Positions 7,501 to 15,456 of a stretch of DNA of 64,000 bases are shown here, piece by piece. The notes under the pieces are model-generated. The model had not been told where the DNA came from and searched no databases. It saw only the letters and a program-made list of their open reading frames with translations. Numbering within the stretch: position 1 is the first letter of the stretch; each line of letters opens with the position of its first letter. The stretch comes from CAZHHM01 sp964532225 (GTDB lineage: Bacteria; Margulisbacteria; WOR-1; JAKLHX01): NCBI GenBank assembly GCA_964532225.1, contig CAZHHM010000004.1:1-64000 (forward strand), read 5' to 3'. The position numbers and the translations under genes are program-made.

Positions 7501-10410
7501 ATAATATACGTCCGGATTAAGAGTGGAACCGGAGCCGACTGTAAGGTTGCCAAGTACAGCAGCATTATCAGAAAGATATTTTGTGGATGCATTTGATATT
7601 GTCAGGTCCCTGTAAGGCGGATAACCGGACACGTACTGCGTTCCGGTAGCAGCTCCGTACTCTATAGTAGTACCCGATGTCTGGTAATAGCTTTCGAAAG
7701 TCGGTAATATGGAGGACGCGGAAGTAATATCGTAGACACCGGAATACATCTCAAGACTTGAACCGGCAAGCAGAGAGATAGTGAAGCCTGCATCAGTAAA
7801 TATACTGTTTGGAGTGACATCCCCGATCACTATCGTTCGGAAAGCAGTCGTTCCTGAGGCAAGTGAAGCCCCTGTAGTATTTGAATTGTTCACCTTAATA
7901 ATGTCGTAACTTGTCGGTTTTATGGTCTGGGCCGATGCTGCATTGTGGTTGACAATGTTATTAGGGGCTGTAGCATTTAGATTGGCTGTTATTGCGGTTC
8001 CTGTTTTGGCTATATTCAGTACGGCCCCGGCCTCCTGCGAAAAGGTCCCTGTCCCTGCAATATTTGTTAATATAGTAAGGTTCGTATTGTTTGATACAGT
8101 TATCGTATCGATGGTCATGCTGGTTATCTGCCAAGAAGAACTTCCGTTAAGCTCCTGGTCCCTGGTGTTGAATGTATAAAGCCCGGTCCCTGAAGAGAAA
8201 GTACCGTTATTCGTTATCCCTCCCCGTATCGTATAAGCTGAGCTTGCCGTGCTTGTCCAGGAGCCTTCATTTGTGATCAGGCCTTCGAAGATATTTGTTC
8301 CGGTTGCAGATGAATCATTGATGGTCCCGCCCGATTCGATGGTGGTCAAGGCATTGTTTGTGAATGACAGGGTGCTGAAGTTGAGGACACCGCTAACTAT
8401 CCGGAGCCCTCCTGTTGCCTGTATTACGGTCGTCGCCCCTAAGGCCGCGGTCTGTGCGGACTTATCAATGATCAAATTTTCGTATGTGGTCCCTCTGACC
8501 GTCTGCGCAGTAGTGGTAGAGTTGTACCTTGCGGTATTCCCAGGCGCAGTAAAATTAACGTTGGTCACCGTTATCGTGCTCCCAGCGAACAACAAAGTTG
8601 AGTTATCTCCATTTATGAAAGTGCCGTTTGTGCCTGCGATCTGTGCGGCTGCCGTGTTAGTGAATTCCATTGTCGTCGTATTTGTCAGGCTTATCGTGGT
8701 TATAGTTATTGCAGCTCCAAAAGTAAGCGTTTGAGACCCGCCTATTTGCTGGTTGTTCGTTGTAAATGTAATCCCGCCTGTTCCTGAGTTAAAAGACCCG
8801 TCATTGGTGATACCTCCGTTGGTTATGGTCTTTGTCCCGGACCCGCCCGTGAAAGTACCTGTATTCACTATCCCTGCCGCTGATGTCCATACGCCTATGC
8901 CTCCGCTGAACGTGCCGTTGTTTATGAGGCCTCCGTTCATTGCAGCGGTTTCCGCTATAGAAGATGAAAGCAGTCCTCCAGGTTTTACGGTGATCGTACC
9001 GGCAAAAGTCTTTGTTCCTGTAGTGCTTGAACTGAACGTGAGTGTTCCTCCGGATTCGATCGTGGTCGGGCCGTTGACCGTGATCGTTACTCCTCTTACG
9101 TCAAGCGTTCCTGACATAATAGTAAGGGACCCTGTAGATTGTATCGTCGTTGCCGGCAGCTGGGGAGAATAGCCGGCATTGTTTATAACAAGATTATCGT
9201 AGTTGACCGCCCTTATGGTCTGAACCCCGGCTGTGCTGTTATATTCTACGGTATTCCCCACCGCCGTGGACGTAAAAGTAGTTACAGTATTTGTTGAACC
9301 CGCATATTTCAGGTACCCTGTCGCGGCATTTGTGAAGCCTCCCGAACCTGCCAGCTGAGCAGCACCTGTGCCTGTCATTTCGATGGTAGTTTTGTTGGTC
9401 AGAGTTATTGTTGTTATCGATATAATTCCAGGAAACGTAAGCTTGTTCGCTCCGTTGATCTGTTGGGCATTAGTAGTGAAAGTATAGGTGCCCGTTCCTG
9501 CCGTGAAGGTGCCGTTATTTGTGATTCCGTTCCTGATGGTGACCGCTTCATTTGTTGAGCTTGACCAGGTCCCTCCTGCCTCGATGCTTACAAGCCCAAT
9601 AAAAGTCTTTGTCCCGGTATTACTTGTTGAGAATGTCAGCGTCCCTCCGTTCTTAACATATGTTGTAGTATTCACTGTTGTAGTCACGCCTCTAATGTCA
9701 AGGGTGCCTGCCTCTACCGTAAGCGCGACCATGGTCGTTGTTCCTGTAAATGTCACCCCGCCTGAAGTATTTGCGATATTTACTGCGTTGTATGTCGTGT
9801 AGGTGCCGATAGTTTGCGCGGACCCTCCGTTAAACTGTATCGTTCCAGTATTCGATGTGGTGAGAGTCCCGCCGCTTCCAAGATTGCCGCCAACTTTTAT
9901 AGTAGAAGACCCTGTGGAGATAAGTCTGGCCTGCGCAGCAGTCCCGGAAAAAGAAATATTCCCGGTAACCTCAACAATGCCCGTGCTCACGCTGACGGTA
10001 CAGAACCTGCTTGCAGTACCGCTTCCCGGTATGGAAATACTTGCCGCCTTGAGCGTGCCCGCGCCCACCGCGATCGTCTGAGTGATAACGCCTGCCGACG
10101 GCATGTTCATAGTTATTGCCCCGCTAACCGTAAGCTTTATCCCTGAGTTTATATTTATGGCGTTGTTCGCCGAAGGAGCGCTCATCGTTATTGAAGAAGC
10201 GAAAGCATCGACAGTTACGGTTATTGTGTGGCCGGAAGCAACGGTAACCGTGTCAGAGGTTCCAGGGACCCCGTTAGGCGTCCAGGTCGTCGGGGTATTC
10301 CAGTTGCCATTACCGGCGGAAGAGTATGAGGCAGCTCCCGAAACAGATTGAACAGCCACTAAGGAAACAAGCAAGAACAGGCATAATATAAACGGCCGGA
10401 GCTTCAGCAA
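4591..10410 (-). CDS. Giant secreted beta-repeat surface protein
   Basis: 1939 aa with a signal peptide (residues 1-26, cleavage near SVSGA-AS). The first mature residues (NGNWNTPTTWTPNGVPG, then DTVTVASGHTITV) resemble the cap of secreted beta-helix proteins. The rest is Thr/Ser/Gly/Asn-rich, nearly Cys-free repeats: about twelve 'Y-x-N-L-x-I' units each followed by polar beta-strands and recurring TTIESGGTLTF-like segments, i.e. a long right-handed beta-helix or beta-solenoid. No transmembrane or sortase signal is seen. It is last in the export cluster that starts at 16307, one base after the preceding gene. Likely an adhesin or surface fibre; no enzyme motif seen. Confidence 0.8.
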   Translation of the reverse strand: MLKLRPFILCLFLLVSLVAVQSVSGAASYSSAGNGNWNTPTTWTPNGVPGTSDTVTVASGHTITVTVDAFASSITMSAPSANNAININSGIKLTVSGAITMNMPSAGVITQTIAVGAGTLKAASISIPGSGTASRFCTVSVSTGIVEVTGNISFSGTAAQARLISTGSSTIKVGGNLGSGGTLTTSNTGTIQFNGGSAQTIGTYTTYNAVNIANTSGGVTFTGTTTMVALTVEAGTLDIRGVTTTVNTTTYVKNGGTLTFSTSNTGTKTFIGLVSIEAGGTWSSSTNEAVTIRNGITNNGTFTAGTGTYTFTTNAQQINGANKLTFPGIISITTITLTNKTTIEMTGTGAAQLAGSGGFTNAATGYLKYAGSTNTVTTFTSTAVGNTVEYNSTAGVQTIRAVNYDNLVINNAGYSPQLPATTIQSTGSLTIMSGTLDVRGVTITVNGPTTIESGGTLTFSSSTTGTKTFAGTITVKPGGLLSSSIAETAAMNGGLINNGTFSGGIGVWTSAAGIVNTGTFTGGSGTKTITNGGITNDGSFNSGTGGITFTTNNQQIGGSQTLTFGAAITITTISLTNTTTMEFTNTAAAQIAGTNGTFINGDNSTLLFAGSTITVTNVNFTAPGNTARYNSTTTAQTVRGTTYENLIIDKSAQTAALGATTVIQATGGLRIVSGVLNFSTLSFTNNALTTIESGGTINDSSATGTNIFEGLITNEGSWTSTASSAYTIRGGITNNGTFSSGTGLYTFNTRDQELNGSSSWQITSMTIDTITVSNNTNLTILTNIAGTGTFSQEAGAVLNIAKTGTAITANLNATAPNNIVNHNAASAQTIKPTSYDIIKVNNSNTTGASLASGTTAFRTIVIGDVTPNSIFTDAGFTISLLAGSSLEMYSGVYDITSASSILPTFESYYQTSGTTIEYGAATGTQYVSGYPPYRDLTISNASTKYLSDNAAVLGNLTVGSGSTLNPDVYYVSGSGTANMSISGTLLVNGPTFESNYPSFVLRTANTGSTVNYARAGDQTIDSGLAYANLTLTGGGTKSLAAAASAAGTFTVTSPSTFEPDAWTITGTGGTDVLTFTGTINVRASTFAGNYSGFETVTVGAGSTIDYNGTDQSVQDLAYVNLRATGPGIKSLGANESITNILTIQNGATFDCSSFTLGVAGDISVDGWLIGSNTLTLSGTTKNISGTGTVTNPVTISASRSILSSARLIFTGDVLLSTAGSDVTNNGVVTFEGTLNGTLTPDWTNASGSYLDIKGASFLASTGNMLCTGVPNTVRYYNQSLATTVKTGTYHNLIIDVGGQTASLGGTTTVQAGGSLYVSSGTINLGANAFTNNGPTTIETGATLSDTSSSGSTVFIGNILNLGTWSASGNGAFTVRGGIDNYGSFTSGTGLYTFNTNNQTIFSDAPWTITSISVTSPTVLSNNSDLTIVTDIAGTGTFSQEAGATLNISRAGTAISVTSFSANATENTVNHNAASAQTIRVTTYDILKSNNPNTTGASLGTGTTTVKTLIIGDIISNSVFTDQGNSIAETGESTLELISGKYTLSTSASIFPTMDSYGIESGTTVEYAATTGTQNVSTTPQYWDLSLSGLGTKLVQPGALYIRGNWSSNSGAANLTTNNPDVYLYGNFTGTGTVNQGTGVINFVGSSPQTVRGLTTYTRVKVDNPTGVTLSSIATIGSYLSIGSNVPNSILSDGGYQITSASGSLTIEAGAFKLGAASSATTFPVFAGGISINNGSTVEYASGIAQTVSASPQYQDIVISGASTKTLGGNTTINKDLFIDTSSTLDASSNNYRITVKGNWSNSGNFVPRSGSVTFDATSDQYIYGDNNWASLAGTASSARTIFFESGKAQSVASNGTLKMTGSAGQLLILSPTNPGSEWYLRMSMTNVTQDITNISVSYCNAGPAGTYAVADGHDETVQDGGNNTNWRFKDISGKFFEFF

Positions 10411-10411
10411 A

Positions 10412-10828
10412 TCAGTAGCCTTTTGAATACGCGATCACATCCCAATAGCCGTCGGTCGAATTGTAGACGGCCCCGATATAATCCGTTTTGCCGGGTGCGG
10501 TCGCTGTAGTGTAGCTGATAGTTGAGCCGAACCTGAACCCGCCGGTCCCAGTATCAAGTGTAAGAGTGCGGTTTGCCCCGCTAGAATTTTTCCATCGCCA
10601 TATACACTTTTGCCCGTTTGTAGGGTTGGCAGGGGCGCCGAGAGTCCTGTCTACTGAGCTTGTGACAGTGAATATGTTCCCTTGAGAGGCATCAGTTGAG
10701 ATCGTGGCCGCATCCGTGAGCTGAACTACCTTGGTGCCCTGGAGTATCGGAGACCCAATCCTGATCGCCAAAGAGCTACCCTGGACCGACATTAGAGCGA
10801 TGAATATAACGAGCAGAAATTTTTTCAT
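10412..10828 (-). CDS. Secreted phage-tail-fibre-like domain protein
   Basis: 138 aa with signal peptide (residues 1-22). The body matches a short beta domain common at the ends of phage tail fibres and collar proteins: TLGAPANPTNGQ, a run of 'xRTLTLDTGTGGFRFG' strands, then DYIGAVYNSTDGYWDVIAYSKG. Such domains trimerise or bind surfaces. With its own export signal and position between a fibre-like protein and the giant beta-repeat protein, it is probably a cell-surface component rather than a prophage remnant; no head, tail or lysis genes are nearby. Confidence 0.7.
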   Translation of the reverse strand: MKKFLLVIFIALMSVQGSSLAIRIGSPILQGTKVVQLTDAATISTDASQGNIFTVTSSVDRTLGAPANPTNGQKCIWRWKNSSGANRTLTLDTGTGGFRFGSTISYTTATAPGKTDYIGAVYNSTDGYWDVIAYSKGY

Positions 10829-10837
10829 TGTTTGCCT

Positions 10838-10867
10838 GTCAGCCCTCCGGTCTCCCGGAGGGCTGAC
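10838..10867. repeat. Perfect 13-bp hairpin in the surface-protein cluster
   Basis: GTCAGCCCTCCGG (10838-10850) and CCGGAGGGCTGAC (10855-10867) with a TCTC loop. It lies 10 bases past the stop of the 502-aa gene and 9 bases before the start of the 138-aa gene on the minus strand. There is no T-run, so it is more likely an mRNA stabiliser or attenuator. Its 3' arm contains GGAGGG, about 14 bases from the start, which the stem would hide. Confidence 0.7.
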
Positions 10868-10877
10868 CTATGGACTA

Positions 10878-12386
10878 TTACTTAGCTACTACTATGTTCC
10901 AGTTGCCTGTCAGTGTGCCGAAGCTCGCGAAATTCACAGTAAGAGTGTTCGCATCCGTTGCCGTTATCTCATCCGGCATCACTACCTGGTTATTGTTGTC
11001 ATATACCTTGCAGTTGACGAATTGCGAGTTCAGGCTGTGCGTCACGGTCAGGTTTCCGCCGGACAGTGTTGCGTTGGTGAACGTCTGCTTGAAACTTACT
11101 GAAGCAGCAGTTGTCTGAGTGGTACCGTCCGGGAATTTGAACCCGCCGGAAGTCGACTCGATAGTGTTGCTCACAGCCAGAGGACCTGTAAGAGTGCCAA
11201 CTGTAGTGATGTTCGAAGAACCTGCCCAGGTGCCGAGATAGGTCGTACTGACATAGTTCCTTGACAGTAGAGCAGAGGTCGTTTCAAAAGTGCCTACAGC
11301 CCCGTCAACATAAGATTTGAGCGCGACATTTGAGCTAAGTCTTGAGTCTGACAAAGTGCCGCTTGATATGTTGCTGGCGTTAGTCGCATCCAATGTAGCA
11401 GATGTGGCTAATCCGCTTACATTTGCCGCCGGTACTGTACCTGTCGTGATAGTACCCAATGTAGTGATATTTGTGGAACCTGCCCATGTACCCAGATAGG
11501 TGGTGTTCACATAGTTCCTGGATAGCAGGGACGAGGTCGTTTCGAAAGTGCTCACTGCTCCGTCAACATACGACTTAAGAGCCACGTTCGAGCTTAATCT
11601 TCCGTCATCCAACGTACCGCTCGATATATTGCTTGCGTTCGTCGTATCCGTGGTAGCTGATGCTGCCAATCCGGATACTGCGGCAGCATTAAGGTCCTGC
11701 CAGGTCTTGTCACCTCTCAGGTACTGGGTAGATGTCCCTGTTCCGAGAGACGGCTCAAAAGTGCCGACTGCACCGTCAACATAAGATTTCAGAGCCACGT
11801 TTGAGCTCAGCCTTGAATCGCTAAGGGTGCCGCTTGAGATATTGCTTGCATTAGTTGCATCAATAGTTGCAGATGTTGCCAGTCCGCTCACATTCGCAGC
11901 CGGTACTGTACCGGAAGTTATTGTGCCTAATGTGGTTATGTTGCTGGATCCGGCCCATGTCCCAAGGTAGCCGGTACTAACATAGTTCCTTGAAAGCAAT
12001 GATGCTGTAGTCTCGAATGTACCCAAAGCTGAAGCAAGACCTGCAGCTGTTGTATATCCTGCAGCAGCATGATTGCCCCATCCGTACGCCTGATTCCACT
12101 GGTCGGAATTCCCGCCCGTGGCCTTGATATTGCCTACGACTTCCAAGGTCATCGTGGGAGTAGTCGTCCCGATCCCAACCCATCCGTTCATTATCCCCAA
12201 ATAGTCCTGGGTATCGTCGATGAACTGCAGAAGGCCTTTCCCGGAGCCAAGACCTATCATTTTGCTGTTGTTCATCGTGATATCGCCCTGGACCTCCAAC
12301 TTACCTGTCCTTAAGGCAAGAGCTGAACTTGCCATCAGATTAAGGACGAAGACAGCAAGCACCGGCAAAATTAAACGCCTTAACAT
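10878..12386 (-). CDS. Secreted phage-tail-fibre-like protein with 86-residue tandem repeats
   Basis: 502 aa with signal peptide (1-25). Residues about 66-91 carry the tail-fibre/trimeric stalk motif VGIGTTTPTMTLEVVGNIKATG-like. Residues 124-398 are tandem repeats (units 124-209, 210-280, 281-366, partial 367-398) containing SRNYVxTxYLGTWAGS and ALKSYVDGAV. The last about 75 residues are a terminal domain also found at the C-terminus of the neighbouring 530-aa protein (VTHSLNSQF..., FGTLTGNWNIVV). SD AAAGGAG precedes the ATG. Probably a trimeric extracellular fibre; ligand unknown. Confidence 0.72.
   Translation of the reverse strand: MLRRLILPVLAVFVLNLMASSALALRTGKLEVQGDITMNNSKMIGLGSGKGLLQFIDDTQDYLGIMNGWVGIGTTTPTMTLEVVGNIKATGGNSDQWNQAYGWGNHAAAGYTTAAGLASALGTFETTASLLSRNYVSTGYLGTWAGSSNITTLGTITSGTVPAANVSGLATSATIDATNASNISSGTLSDSRLSSNVALKSYVDGAVGTFEPSLGTGTSTQYLRGDKTWQDLNAAAVSGLAASATTDTTNASNISSGTLDDGRLSSNVALKSYVDGAVSTFETTSSLLSRNYVNTTYLGTWAGSTNITTLGTITTGTVPAANVSGLATSATLDATNASNISSGTLSDSRLSSNVALKSYVDGAVGTFETTSALLSRNYVSTTYLGTWAGSSNITTVGTLTGPLAVSNTIESTSGGFKFPDGTTQTTAASVSFKQTFTNATLSGGNLTVTHSLNSQFVNCKVYDNNNQVVMPDEITATDANTLTVNFASFGTLTGNWNIVVAK
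11193..12017 (-). repeat. Tandem coding repeats in the 502-aa fibre gene
   Basis: Units of 258, 213, 258 and about 96 bases in frame. Protein copies are nearly identical but many codons differ at third positions, so the copies are old and kept similar at protein level. Confidence 0.75.
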
Positions 12387-12477
12387 TGTGATTCTCCTTT
12401 CAATATATTGATCATCTTCGGCTCTTTCCTAATTGTACAACACCTCCTTACCATAATTAAGCGAATTTTCGCTGTTA

Positions 12478-14070
12478 TCATTTCATTATTACCACGCTCC
12501 AGGTACCGGGAAGCGTTCCGTAGCTGACCAGGTTCACGACTAATGTGTTGGGACTTGAAATAAGGACATCGTCAGGGAACACCACTCTATATGCATCATC
12601 ATGCACTTCCGTTTTCACATTGAACGTGCCTAAACCATGTGTAATGCTCAAATACCCCATTGCAAGGTCCGAATTCGTGAATGTTCTGGAATATGATGCC
12701 GATGGTACGTTCGTAAGACCCGATCCGTCACCGTAAAGCTTGCTTGCATGGAGGGCTTCTGCGGTCACCGCCCCTGTCGTTGTGATATTTATATCTCCGG
12801 CAAGTTTATCACCGGTCACTGCCCCCGCTGCGATCTTTTCACTTGTCACAGCTCCCGTGGCCAGCTTTGTGGTCGTGACCGAAAGGTCCGCTATCTTTTC
12901 CGTTGTCACCGCTTGAGTCGCCAGTTTAGTAGTCGTTATGGCAAGGTCCCCGATGTTCACAGTGAACCCTACGAGACCCGAAGCATTGAGATCGTCAAAG
13001 TATTCTGATGTAAGTCCTCTTATCTTTCCAGTTATGGGATTTACAGGAGGTATCGCTATCTTGTCTTTTGTAACCGAACCGGCAGCCAATGCTTCGTTCG
13101 ATACCGCTCCCGACGCAATATTTGCTGTCGCAACTGCCCCTACAGCAAGCTTTGCCGATGTGATCGCCGAATTTGCTATCGCATCTGCGCTTATCGCTCC
13201 GGTAGCCACTTTGTCGGCAGTGATCGCTCCGACAGCTATCTTGTTGGAATCAACTGCCGCAGTACCGATCTTTGTCGAAGTAACAGACAGGTTCGCAAGC
13301 ATCTCGGTAGATACCAGCAGAAAATCAGAGCCCCCGTACTGATGGGCGGCCGCATGCGGGCCGGGAGGTATCGAGCCGATTATTTTTGCTCCCGAGATAC
13401 TGACAATCTTTGCATCCGTGACAGAACCGTCAGCTATCTTATCTGTTGTGACCGCACCGGCAGCTATTTTTTCGCTGGTAACGGCGCCTGTGGCGATCTT
13501 CGTGGATGTGATCGCGTAGTCACCTATGTTCAAAGCGCTGATACCCGTAATAAGAGACCCGTCGCCGATGAACTGTCTTGCAGTGACCGTGCCTTCGGCC
13601 GTCACGTTGCCGTATATTGTCCCTCCGGATACTGTCATGTAGTTGTTGGCAGGCAATCCGTTAAGATAATGCGCATTAACGGCCTGAAAGGCGTAAGGAG
13701 CCGTGACCAGCTGCATTCTTGGAGACATAAGGTCCCCGTTAACTATCATTTCAAGATAGGTAGAAGTCCCGGAAAATACGCTTGAAGCGATCGGATCTCC
13801 TTCACTGCCGAGCAATACAGTGAACAGCCCGTCATTATCGGGAGTAACAGTATATGTCCTGGACGTCCAAAGCGTTGTTCCTCCTAGAATATTGTCCCAG
13901 ATCTTAAAGTTAAGCAGCGTCGGCACAACTACCGGCTGCCCTGTAGAATCGATAAGACGTCCCTGATAGCTCATACGTCCGGGAGCGTCGGCAGAGGCGT
14001 GCGCAAAAAGGACCAGCAGCAGGATAGCTCCTGCGAACAATGCTTTTAAATGTCCAATGCGTTTTCTCAA
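12478..14070 (-). CDS. Secreted tail-fibre-like protein with ten-residue 'TxKIATGAVT' repeats
   Basis: 530 aa with signal peptide (1-27). Residues about 30-140 form a conserved head (MSYQGRLIDSTGQPV, LWTSRTYTVTPDNDGLFTVLLG, APYAFQAVNAHYLNG) that is widespread in secreted proteins of environmental bacteria with fibre repeats. Residues about 184-424 are runs of ten-residue repeats (TSTKIATGAVTSEKIAAGAV) predicted to form a trimeric stalk. The last about 75 residues are the same terminal domain as in the 502-aa protein. It abuts the PorV-SPOR gene directly (14070/14071). Probably an exported surface fibre. Confidence 0.72.
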   Translation of the reverse strand: MRKRIGHLKALFAGAILLLVLFAHASADAPGRMSYQGRLIDSTGQPVVVPTLLNFKIWDNILGGTTLWTSRTYTVTPDNDGLFTVLLGSEGDPIASSVFSGTSTYLEMIVNGDLMSPRMQLVTAPYAFQAVNAHYLNGLPANNYMTVSGGTIYGNVTAEGTVTARQFIGDGSLITGISALNIGDYAITSTKIATGAVTSEKIAAGAVTTDKIADGSVTDAKIVSISGAKIIGSIPPGPHAAAHQYGGSDFLLVSTEMLANLSVTSTKIGTAAVDSNKIAVGAITADKVATGAISADAIANSAITSAKLAVGAVATANIASGAVSNEALAAGSVTKDKIAIPPVNPITGKIRGLTSEYFDDLNASGLVGFTVNIGDLAITTTKLATQAVTTEKIADLSVTTTKLATGAVTSEKIAAGAVTGDKLAGDINITTTGAVTAEALHASKLYGDGSGLTNVPSASYSRTFTNSDLAMGYLSITHGLGTFNVKTEVHDDAYRVVFPDDVLISSPNTLVVNLVSYGTLPGTWSVVIMK

Positions 14071-15456
14071 CTATTTCTCCAAAAATATCAATACAGAGCT
14101 GGAGAACCCTTTTTCTCTGAGATAGGCTGAGAGGTTCTCAGCAAGGGTCCTGTTCTTGAACGCGCCGACCTGCACGTTCCACGTGTCTCCTGCAGCTCTT
14201 GTTGAGAAAGCCGGGATCCCTCTGCCCGCCAGCCTGGCCACGATAAGGTCAGCCTGCGGTCTTGAAGCAAATGATGTGACATGGACCTTGTAAATAGCTT
14301 TCTGCTTGCCTGATGCGACAGGCTCCGGCCTGTCCTCTTTGATGTTGATCTCAGCCGGCATCTGCTCATCCTTTATCTCGGCTACAGTAAATGTCGGGGC
14401 TTCGGGCGTTGCTACAGCTTCAGGGGTCACGGGCCCCTGCACAGGCTTCTGCTCTTTCTTCTGCTCTTTCTTCTGTTCTTTCTCCTGAGGCAGCGTATAG
14501 ACGGGTTCTTTCGGATAGTCGGAGAACGCCATGGAAAAATAATGAGTGGTGTTGGCTGTATCCGCGTAGTACGGATGATATGTGTAATCGAACTTAAAGG
14601 TGCCGAAAGCTACGCCAAGACCCAATACAGGATGGGTCGTTGAACCGTTATTGTCCGCGCTGAGCGTCTGGTCGAGCCCTCCCCTAAGTTTCAGCATCGG
14701 GTGAAATTTCCACTCCGCACCGATATGCATCGTGTTGGGTAATGCACGGTTGAGCTGGAACCTGTTGTCGAAAGTGAACAGGAATTTACCGTCCTCGCTG
14801 TTCACTTTTATCCCGGCGGTAGCCGTGGCAGGGATGCTTTGTTCATCGCCGTTCGGCCATAGTATCCTGGCCCCCATGTTCATCGGCATGATGTTCTGAA
14901 GGCTTACCCCTAGGCTGAGCCTTTCGTCCATGTCCCATTTCGCACCGACATCAAGGTCCATGCCGCTCCCGATATAATCGACAGCGCCGTTAAAACCCTG
15001 CCTGAAGTACTTCAGCGTAGCGCCAAGATAGAGGTCTCGCCTGACCTCGAATCCCGTACCCAGCATGAAAACGTTGTTATAGTAATCCGTAGTCGCGAAG
15101 CCCTGCTGAGAAGTACTGATTATTCCAAGTACATTGGCACCCACGAAACCGAAAGATGTTCCGCCTTTGCCGAATAGCGAATACGGGTAGCTGAGAGCGA
15201 ACGAAAAGTAATTAACGTCCCCGAACAGCGAAGAATACTGGTTGGAGAGCGCCCATTTTTTGTCGTACCCAATGCCTGCAGGATTAATGAACAGCGAAGT
15301 CTCATCATCAGCGACCGCGACGAACGCCCTGCCCATACCCATAGGCCTTGCGCCCAAACCGATCTTCGTCGGATCTTCCGTATTACCGATATCCCTTGGA
15401 TATGCCGACTGGGCTGTAAGCAGAACACATATGACCGTGAGTGCGATCGTTCTCAT
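14071..15456 (-). CDS. PorV/PorQ-like outer-membrane barrel with C-terminal SPOR domain
   Basis: 461 aa. Signal peptide 1-20, then the PorV/UPF0164 start GLGARPMGMGRAFVAVADD and INPAGIG, followed by amphipathic beta-strands up to about residue 305 (ending in alternating hydrophobic strands near YFSMAFSDYP). Residues about 315-370 are a Glu/Lys/Pro-rich linker; residues about 385-460 are a SPOR domain (YKVHVTSFASRPQADLI and WNVQVGAFKNRTLA), which binds denuded peptidoglycan. PorV-type barrels act as shuttle/outer-membrane components in type IX secretion. It overlaps the upstream CTD-protein gene by 4 bases (ATGA). Confidence 0.82.
   Translation of the reverse strand: MRTIALTVICVLLTAQSAYPRDIGNTEDPTKIGLGARPMGMGRAFVAVADDETSLFINPAGIGYDKKWALSNQYSSLFGDVNYFSFALSYPYSLFGKGGTSFGFVGANVLGIISTSQQGFATTDYYNNVFMLGTGFEVRRDLYLGATLKYFRQGFNGAVDYIGSGMDLDVGAKWDMDERLSLGVSLQNIMPMNMGARILWPNGDEQSIPATATAGIKVNSEDGKFLFTFDNRFQLNRALPNTMHIGAEWKFHPMLKLRGGLDQTLSADNNGSTTHPVLGLGVAFGTFKFDYTYHPYYADTANTTHYFSMAFSDYPKEPVYTLPQEKEQKKEQKKEQKPVQGPVTPEAVATPEAPTFTVAEIKDEQMPAEINIKEDRPEPVASGKQKAIYKVHVTSFASRPQADLIVARLAGRGIPAFSTRAAGDTWNVQVGAFKNRTLAENLSAYLREKGFSSSVLIFLEK

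Noticed and set aside
4736..10351. Many plus-strand open frames opposite the giant beta-repeat gene (up to 161 codons)
   Set aside because: They are low-complexity Val/Pro-rich antisense shadows of Thr/Gly-rich coding sequence with no SD, no family features and no conserved start.
11193..12017. CRISPR or recent DNA tandem repeat
   Set aside because: The repeats are in-frame coding units with synonymous differences; no short palindromic repeats with unique spacers.
12346..12421. Leader peptide overlapping the start of the 502-aa fibre gene
   Set aside because: A short ATG frame exists but has no SD and no regulatory codon run.
10412..14070. Prophage remnant
   Set aside because: The fibre-like proteins carry signal peptides and sit in one run with outer-membrane genes; no capsid, terminase, portal, lysis or integrase genes are near.
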